From Euperipatoides rowelli (lineage: Eukaryota > Onychophora > Udeonychophora > Euonychophora > Peripatopsidae), in NCBI GenBank assembly GCA_003024985.2, contig PXIH01S0022280.1: a DNA stretch of 12,209 bases; one strand, given 5' to 3'. Made by a program: the position numbers and the translations under genes. Shown one piece after another: positions 7,620 through 12,209 of the stretch. The stretch's first letter is position 1. Each line of letters begins with the position of its first letter. The notes beneath the pieces are model-generated. The model ran no database searches. It was not told the origin of the DNA and was given only the letters and a program-made list of their open reading frames with translations.

Positions 7620-7764
7620 AAATAAATTAATAACTCATTTATTTGTAATATGTTTTACATAAAATTTAGTAGGCAAGACTGTATTTATCTAATAAACTCT
7701 TTTATAACCTTAAATTTACTCTAGCTCAAGCCAGAAATTGTTCTAGAATATTTTGATCCGTACG
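7620..7764. repeat. Diverged direct repeat, copy B
   Basis: This is the second copy of the repeat at 7211-7358. The final CCGTAC word is shared (7353-7358 in copy A, about 7758-7763 here), and after it the two sequences no longer align. That fixes the right boundary of the repeat unit. Confidence 0.7.
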
Positions 7765-7835
7765 TTCTATTAAGGTCTTTATACCCTACCGGTATTTGTA
7801 TTGTGTAAAAAAAGAAAATCCCCACTGTTCCGCTT

Positions 7836-8052
7836 CAAATACCATACAAAAAAAAAAGGATGAAAAATCCAAGATGACTAAATTTATACATTTTGATACC
7901 TGAACGTGCAAAATATTTTTCTGTGTTGCCCTGATGATCTTCAGTTTCGCTTGGGATTACCGAATTTGATGTGGTGACTTCCACTTAATCGAACTATAAT
8001 AAAGAGCAAGTTTGGTCACAATGTTTGTCACGCTGCTCGGCCATCTTCCGCG
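7836..8052 (-). other. Kozak-like ATG and broken open frame (orphan first exon or pseudogene candidate)
   Basis: On the minus strand an ATG at 8050-8052 sits in the context GGAAGATGGCC, close to the animal start consensus. It lies in a small CpG-containing patch (8030-8060) that is unusual in this AT-rich window. The frame gives MAEQRDKHCDQTCSLL and then a TAG. In the same frame, after a second stop (TAA), it runs open for about 49 codons (VEVTTSNSVIPSETEDHQGN and on) and ends in a hydrophobic stretch, FSHLGFFILFF. Two stops and no recognised family mean this is only a candidate: a decayed gene, a first exon spliced before the TAG, or chance. Confidence 0.25.
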
Positions 8053-8114
8053 AGCCGATGACATCCAAAGATGTTTTTGCTTAATTTTCTGTCCATAGAT
8101 GTCGCTGTATCTAT

Positions 8115-8208
8115 CATTTTTGACAGGTTTTAACATTTTTGACGGGCTTTTAAGTATAGCAACCTATGAAGGAAGAAATTAATGTCTGCCATTTTTGACA
8201 AGCTTTTA
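8115..8208. repeat. Three copies of a CATTTTTGAC word
   Basis: CATTTTTGACAGGTTTTA (8115), CATTTTTGACGGGCTTTTA (8134) and CATTTTTGACAAGCTTTTA (8190) share a 10-base core and a TTTTA tail. The first two are adjacent and the third lies 38 bases further on. This is probably a small diverged tandem array. Confidence 0.6.
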
Positions 8209-8749
8209 AACTAGTAATAATAATAATAATCTGGAGTTTCTGTGAATTCTGGATGATCTTTTAAAAGATGCTCACACATATACGGTTCAACTTGAACCTT
8301 ATATTCAAGCTTTCAAAAATGTTGTCATTATCGCTGTATGAATTATCACTATGATTGAAATTTGTAGCCATTATAGTGATAGAGAGAGAGAGGAGTAATA
8401 ATTACAAGTACCTATCTATATCATATATGGTCACATGACTGAACAAAAATGGTTCATGTTGGTATTACTTTTAAAGTTTGACCTCTGTATATAATGCACT
8501 TTTTAAAGTCTAAAAATGCACCATTTTTATTCCTTCATAAAAAAAAAATGTATTCTGAAAGAATTAACAATAAAATATACTTTATTTTTTGTGTGACCCA
8601 CTTTAAACCAGGTTCATCTTGGACAATTTGTTTACAACTTATTGAGACAATGGTATGTTTATAAAGCCCTGTTTCTCAGTATGTCAGATAAAATATTCTT
8701 GCATCTTGCCCATTGTCCACAATACATATTCAAGTTTATGGCTTCTTCC
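8209..8749. other. Gene-free stretch with microsatellites
   Basis: It contains a short (TAA)n tract at 8214-8229 and a GA-rich tract at about 8381-8392. No coding region is seen. The short open frame at 8655-8843 is only a by-product of the 21-bp duplication next to it. Confidence 0.5.
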
Positions 8750-8795
8750 TCCCCTTTCAACCCACCTCACTCCCCTTTCAACCCACCTCACTCCC
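8750..8795. repeat. Perfect 21-bp tandem duplication, C-rich
   Basis: The unit TCCCCTTTCAACCCACCTCA plus C is present twice without a mismatch (8750-8770, 8771-8791), followed by a partial TCCC. The perfect identity makes this a recent slippage event and a likely length polymorphism. Confidence 0.9.
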
Positions 8796-8872
8796 GAAAA
8801 AAAAATTGACATTGTAGCAGAGTTCTGCTATTATTCCCCCTAAAGCATTCACAAAATAGCCTATTTACTAAT

Positions 8873-8904
8873 ATTCTTTTAATTCTCTCCGTAATTAAAA
8901 GAAT
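8873..8904. repeat. Perfect 12-bp hairpin
   Basis: ATTCTTTTAATT (8873-8884) and AATTAAAAGAAT (8893-8904) are exact inverted repeats around CTCTCCGT. Weaker inverted similarity continues outward to about 8860 and 8937 (CTATTTACT against AGTAATATT and CTAAATAG), suggesting the centre of a small decayed foldback element. Confidence 0.7.
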
Positions 8905-9278
8905 AAAATAATAGTAATATTTTTATAACTAAATAGTTTTATAGTTAACTGTACTTATAAAAGAGCATTTAAATGGAATTAGAGAACTGATTTAAATAAT
9001 TATTTAATTTATGTAAATTAAACAAAATGATCTACTGTTAAGGAAAATAGAATAAACCAGATAAGCAAGCTTTGTGATACCTATGCACAAGACGATACAA
9101 AAATAAATAGTTTTGTTGTGTGGTTACTTTTGAATGATCATGGAATGGAAACTGAACGGCCATATTCAAGCAATGAGGCTGGACAGCTGAAATTAATATT
9201 GAACCACTGATTTGAACCGGCCAGACTTTTATAGCTAACCCCTGTCTAATGTTCAGTATCTTTCTGACTTGTCTTTAC
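8905..9278. other. AT-rich stretch; weak minus-strand frame at its right end
   Basis: No clear gene is seen. On the minus strand an AATTTCAG acceptor-like word near 9191 precedes either a very short tail (LSSLIA then TGA) in phase with the exon at 9279-9440, or an unrelated 48-codon open frame. Either could be the next or last exon of that gene, but nothing confirms it. Confidence 0.25.
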
Positions 9279-9440
9279 AGTCTGTAAGCCCAGTATTGGG
9301 CAGAAATAAGTCTCAGCATCTGGCACAAAGAGGACCTCAGGACCGTTAAAACCACACACCGCCAAGCCCAGGAAGTTAACATGACTCAGCTTCCTTACAT
9401 CGTCATATCGCCCACGGCCCTCATGGTAAGAACCTTTAGC
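9279..9440 (-). CDS. Orphan internal coding exon, 54 codons, unknown protein
   Basis: This is the best protein-coding signal in the window that is not transposon-derived. On the minus strand the frame is open for 66 codons, and an exon of exactly 162 bases can be cut from it: acceptor CTAATGCAG before 9440 and donor ACT/GTAAAG after 9279, phase 0 at both ends. It reads AKGSYHEGRGRYDDV, then RKLSHVNFLGLAVCGF, then NGPEVLFVPDAETYFCPILG. Base composition is clearly richer in G and C than the flanks, and residue use is balanced rather than Lys/Asn/Ile/Phe-dominated. The two hydrophobic segments (NFLGLAVCGF and VLFVP) would suit beta strands of a folded domain. I do not recognise the family. The plus strand also has a good acceptor (CTTTACAG at 9273-9280) and donor (ATG/GTAAGA at 9425), but every plus frame contains stops. 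That alternative could only be a non-coding exon. Confidence 0.55.
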
Positions 9441-9876
9441 CTGCATTAGAGTGTCATATGAATCAAGAAATAAATACTGTTTAAGCTTTCAGTTCACTTT
9501 ATTCTATTTACATGCTCCTCATGAATCTGTATTGTCCCTCCTCTTCACTCTCCCCCTTTTTTGTCATATAGTCTCCCCTCATCGGCTAAGTTGCCCTCCA
9601 TCCTTATCTCCGCCCGCTGCATAAATAACCGATAATGGAAGACTAAAGATGGCAACATATACCACATATTATTATATTATTTAAATTTGTTTATTTTAAA
9701 ATTGGTTTTGAATTTCTTTAAAATGGGTCTGATCATATAAATTCATTGTTAAGGAGTCTAAATTAAATATAAAATTAATAAATGTGTGGTTCTTATCTAG
9801 CTACAGTATGCCCCACCCCTTCTCTTTGTAAAATGTATCCTGGATCCGCCTCAAATATAGACATTCATTGAATATC
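9441..9876. other. Stretch between orphan exons; purine-rich minus-strand patch
   Basis: Between about 9515 and 9620 the minus strand is purine-rich. It has an acceptor-like TTTATGCAG followed by 23 open codons (RAEIRMEGNLADEGRLYDKK and on) before a TGA. It could be an exon ahead of the one at 9279-9440, but the phase of the available donor does not match, so I leave it uncalled. Nothing else is recognised. Confidence 0.3.
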
Positions 9877-9882
9877 TTTATT
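9877..9882 (-). terminator. Poly(A) signal AATAAA downstream of the C-terminal exon candidate
   Basis: AATAAA on the minus strand lies about 75 bases after the TGA at 9958-9960, a suitable place for the 3' end of that transcript. The hexamer is common by chance in AT-rich DNA. Confidence 0.25.
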
Positions 9883-9957
9883 ATAAACTGCCTTAAGAAT
9901 AAAAATGAAACACCATAAAACTATTTTTATCCTGCTGTACAAGATATTAAAAATCGT

Positions 9958-10102
9958 TCAGCCAGATTCAATAAAACTTGATGAAATAAATTCATCAATT
10001 GGAATCAGATCTTTTCTTTCAGCTTTTTTTTTTTTTTCTTCTATTGGCTTGACCATTGCTCCATTCATACTCTCTTCATCTCCAAAGGTCAACCCACATA
10101 CA
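9958..10102 (-). CDS. Probable C-terminal exon, 47 codons plus stop, unknown protein
   Basis: On the minus strand, after an acceptor-like TTGCCAG, the frame reads VCGLTFGDEESMNGAMVKPI. A lysine/glutamate stretch encoded through 14 consecutive A follows (EEKKKKAERK), then DLIPIDEFISSSFIESG and a TGA at 9958-9960. The residue mix is protein-like: charged middle, acidic and serine-rich tail, few of the Phe/Ile/Asn runs typical of random AT-rich frames. An AATAAA lies about 75 bases downstream. The first base completes a codon begun in the previous exon, and I could not find a matching donor upstream in the window. The family is not recognised. The overlapping 77-codon plus-strand frame (9905-10138) is low in complexity and is treated as its shadow. 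Homopolymer length errors at the A run would break the frame. Confidence 0.45.
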
Positions 10103-10651
10103 CTGGCAATTTTTATAATGAAATCAAATCAATGCTAGATAGAGAGCCAGCGATGAATAACTGCTAAAAGCATTATTGAAAAATACAGTAGATAAATCAA
10201 TTAGAATAATATTTTACTAAGTGCAATGTGCTTTTATTAAAAAAAAAAAAATACCTTTATATGAAGTAGATTAATTATACGATAATTATGTCATTTTAAA
10301 TTTTCCCCTTTCTGATTATAATAAGTTTAAAGAAAGATGAAGAAAAAAAAAATTGAAAAAAAAATGGCAAATAATAGATTTTAATATTAAACGAATAACG
10401 TAATTAATTTAGCGCCTTTTTTTATTTTTGATGATTTTATGTCATTAAGTAACAAATTTCTGTTTCAAAATCATTGTTATATAAATAAATAAATAAAATA
10501 GCAAGATATTCGAACAAGAATAAAATTTCATAATTATTTTTAGCCTTGATTTTTTTTTTTTTACGCAGGATTATTATTATTTTTTTTTTGTCCATGTATG
10601 TTTAGTTCTGTCTCGGCTTATCTATTTTAACGTCACATTTCCTTTCTGCAT
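10103..10651. other. Gene-free AT-rich stretch with simple repeats
   Basis: It contains an A run at about 10240-10251, an (AAAT)n microsatellite at 10481-10498 and long T runs at about 10551-10562 and 10580-10590. No coding region is seen. Confidence 0.5.
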
Positions 10652-10806
10652 TTAATACAGCTTATGTTTTATTTCATTTTTACGATCGTCTAGCAGTATA
10701 TCATTCAATGGGATACTTGGATAAGTATCTGACTGACTTGACCATGATTTCTGTACTGTGTTATCACAACTGTCATTTTCGAAGTCAGTAAAGATTCTAT
10801 GGTTAT
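10652..10806 (-). CDS. Possible C-terminal exon, acidic tail, unknown protein
   Basis: A minus-strand open frame of 77 codons covers 10652-10885. Its first part is read through A runs and is probably not coding. An acceptor-like GTTTAG just before 10806 would begin an exon reading NHRIFTDFENDSCDN, then TVQKSWSSQSDTYPSIPL, then NDILLDDRKNEIKHKLY and TAA. It is rich in Asp, Ser and Asn, which suits a disordered tail, and it resembles no family I know. Because it carries its own stop, it cannot precede the exon at 9958-10102 unless a donor is used inside it. CGATC/GTAAAA is a possible donor but gives the wrong phase. It may be a separate gene, a pseudogene fragment or chance. Confidence 0.3.
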
Positions 10807-11186
10807 CTAAACGAACCAGAAATAAAATATTTTTTTTTGTTAAAAGAAAAACGTTTCTGCTATTATTTTTTTTCCTTGTCTGCATTGGACAGTTCTAGTT
10901 TTATTATAGATTTGTTTTTTTACTACTGTATCTATATTACTTTTTTAATTAAAAAAAAAAAAAACAAGTTTGTATGGGTTACCCCCCCCCCCCTTTTTTT
11001 TTAATCAATACCACCAATATACAATATATTTAAACAAATATACTTATTAACCATAAAGAGCCACATTTTCTTAAAGGTCACCTACAAGGAAAATATTAGC
11101 CATTAATTGTGAACAGTTTGAGCCTTACAATCCAATAATAAAATGGCGGGTGACAAATTTTAATTAATTTTCCCCTAAATTATTCC
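10807..11186. other. Gene-free stretch with homopolymers
   Basis: It holds an A run at 10951-10964 and a C12-T9 tract at 10982-11002. TTAAAGGTCACC at 11071 resembles the terminus of the MITE at 6102-6746 for ten bases (TTAAAGGTCA against TTAAAGGTCT/A), but no partner end is seen before the minisatellite. AAAATGGCGGG at about 11142 echoes the word at 6937. Confidence 0.4.
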
Positions 11187-12209
11187 ACCTCTTGAGTATA
11201 ATTGTGTTGGGACATAATTATTAAATACATCTCTTAATTATCATTAGGTTGGGACAGAGTTGTTACATCTCTTGATTGTCATCGGATTGGGACATAGTTA
11301 TTACATGGCTTGGATTATCATCGGGTTGAATCCTAGTTGTTGCACCTCTTGATTATCATAGTGTTAGGATGTAGTTGTTACACCTCTTAATTATCATGGG
11401 TTGGGACATAGTTGTACACCTCTTGATTATCATCTGGTTGGGACATATTTGTTACATCTCTTGATTATGATCGGTATGGGATTTAGTTACACCTCTATTA
11501 TCATCGGGTTGGGACATAGTTTTTATACTTCTTGATTATCATAGTGTTGGGATGTAGTTGTTACTTCTCTTTATTATCATGGATTGGGATGTAGTTGTTA
11601 CACCTCTTGATTATCATCGGGTTGGGACTTAGTGGTTACACGTCTATTATCATCAGGTTGGGACATAGTTGTTACACCTCTTGATTATCAGCAGGTTAGG
11701 ACATATTTGTTACATTTCTTGATTATGATCAAGATGGAATTTAGTTGTTACACCTCTATTATCATCGGGTTGGGACATAGTTGTTACACCTCTTGATTAT
11801 CTTCGGGTTGGGACATAGTTGTTACATCTCTTGATTATGATCGAGTTGGGACTTAGTTGTACACCTCTATTATCATCGGGTTGGGACTTAGTTGTTACAA
11901 CTCTTGATTATCATTGGGTTGGGATATAGTTATTAAATCTCTTGATTATGATTGGGTTGGGACTTAGTTGTTACACATCTATTATCATCGGGTTGGAACA
12001 TAGTTGTTACACCACTTGATTATCATTGGGTTGGGACATAGTTGTTACATCTCTTGATTATGATCGGGTTGGGACTTGGTTGTTACAACACTTGATTATC
12101 ATTGGGTTCAGATGTAGTTGTTACACCTCTTGATTATCGGGTTGGGACATAGTTGTATACCACTTGATTATCATTGGGTTCGGACATGGTTGTTACACCT
12201 CTTGATTAT
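11187..12209. repeat. Minisatellite, about 38-bp units, 27 copies plus a partial one, with 3-unit higher-order structure
   Basis: Successive units carry a core close to GATTATCATCGGGTTGGGAC, followed by an ATAGTTGTTACACCTC-like half, with period 36-38. I count 27 units and a partial one; the array runs off the window end. Units differ in recognisable ways. A shortened type has TCTATTATC in place of TCTTGATTATC (starts at 11490, 11639, 11751, 11862, 11974). Another type has GATTATGAT and usually GGGACTTAG. From 11639 to 11974 the shortened type returns every 111-112 bases, that is, every third unit. The first four units (11187 to about 11340) are the most diverged, as expected at an array edge. 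No frame is open through it on either strand, since 38 is not a multiple of three. Confidence 0.95.

Noticed and set aside
9241-9440. Plus-strand coding exon between CTTTACAG and GTAAGA
   Set aside because: All three plus frames have stops within the interval; only a non-coding exon would be possible.
11187-12209. CRISPR-like or coding interpretation of the tandem array
   Set aside because: The units are head-to-tail with no unique spacers, and variants are spread through each unit. Period 38 does not keep a reading frame, and no open frame spans the array.

Overview
The window looks like AT-rich, gene-poor animal nuclear DNA. Long A and T runs, decayed non-LTR retrotransposon coding sequence, small DNA-transposon derivatives, tRNA-like Pol III boxes and a long minisatellite all point to an invertebrate metazoan. 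I cannot tell from sequence alone whether it is a mollusc, a cnidarian or another phylum. There is no operon structure, no long intact gene, no rRNA and no CRISPR.

Layout. Positions 268-2033 hold a decayed reverse transcriptase (RT) of CR1/Jockey type on the minus strand. It is split by a nested insertion at 1001-1821, a non-autonomous DNA transposon with 11-bp perfect terminal inverted repeats. The RT frame resumes correctly on both sides of the insertion, and the insertion itself carries tRNA-like A and B boxes and a strong hairpin. From 2034 to about 5190 the DNA is mostly anonymous. It contains short tandem duplications, a probable second RT scrap (3988-4071, plus strand) and an AATAAA plus poly(A) retrotransposon-like 3' end (4501-4553). 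Positions 5201-5494 are a 294-bp hAT-type non-autonomous element with an 8-bp target duplication and an internal 56-bp tandem repeat. Positions 6102-6746 are a 645-bp foldback-type MITE bounded by TTAA on both sides. Positions 7211-7358 and 7620-7764 are a diverged pair of direct repeats.

Positions 7900-10810 hold the only hints of host genes. All are on the minus strand and all are orphan exon candidates. The best is a 162-bp phase-0 exon (9279-9440) that is richer in GC than its surroundings. Next is a probable C-terminal exon with a stop codon and a downstream poly(A) signal (9958-10102), then a weaker acidic C-terminal exon (10652-10806). I could not recognise a family for any of them, nor show that they belong to one transcript.

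From 11187 to the end of the window runs a minisatellite of about 38-bp units (27 full copies plus a partial one). It carries a three-unit, 112-bp higher-order repeat and continues beyond the window. I found no clear new biological system. The most informative structures are the nested insertion, the two small transposons with visible target-site duplications, the higher-order minisatellite and the orphan exons.
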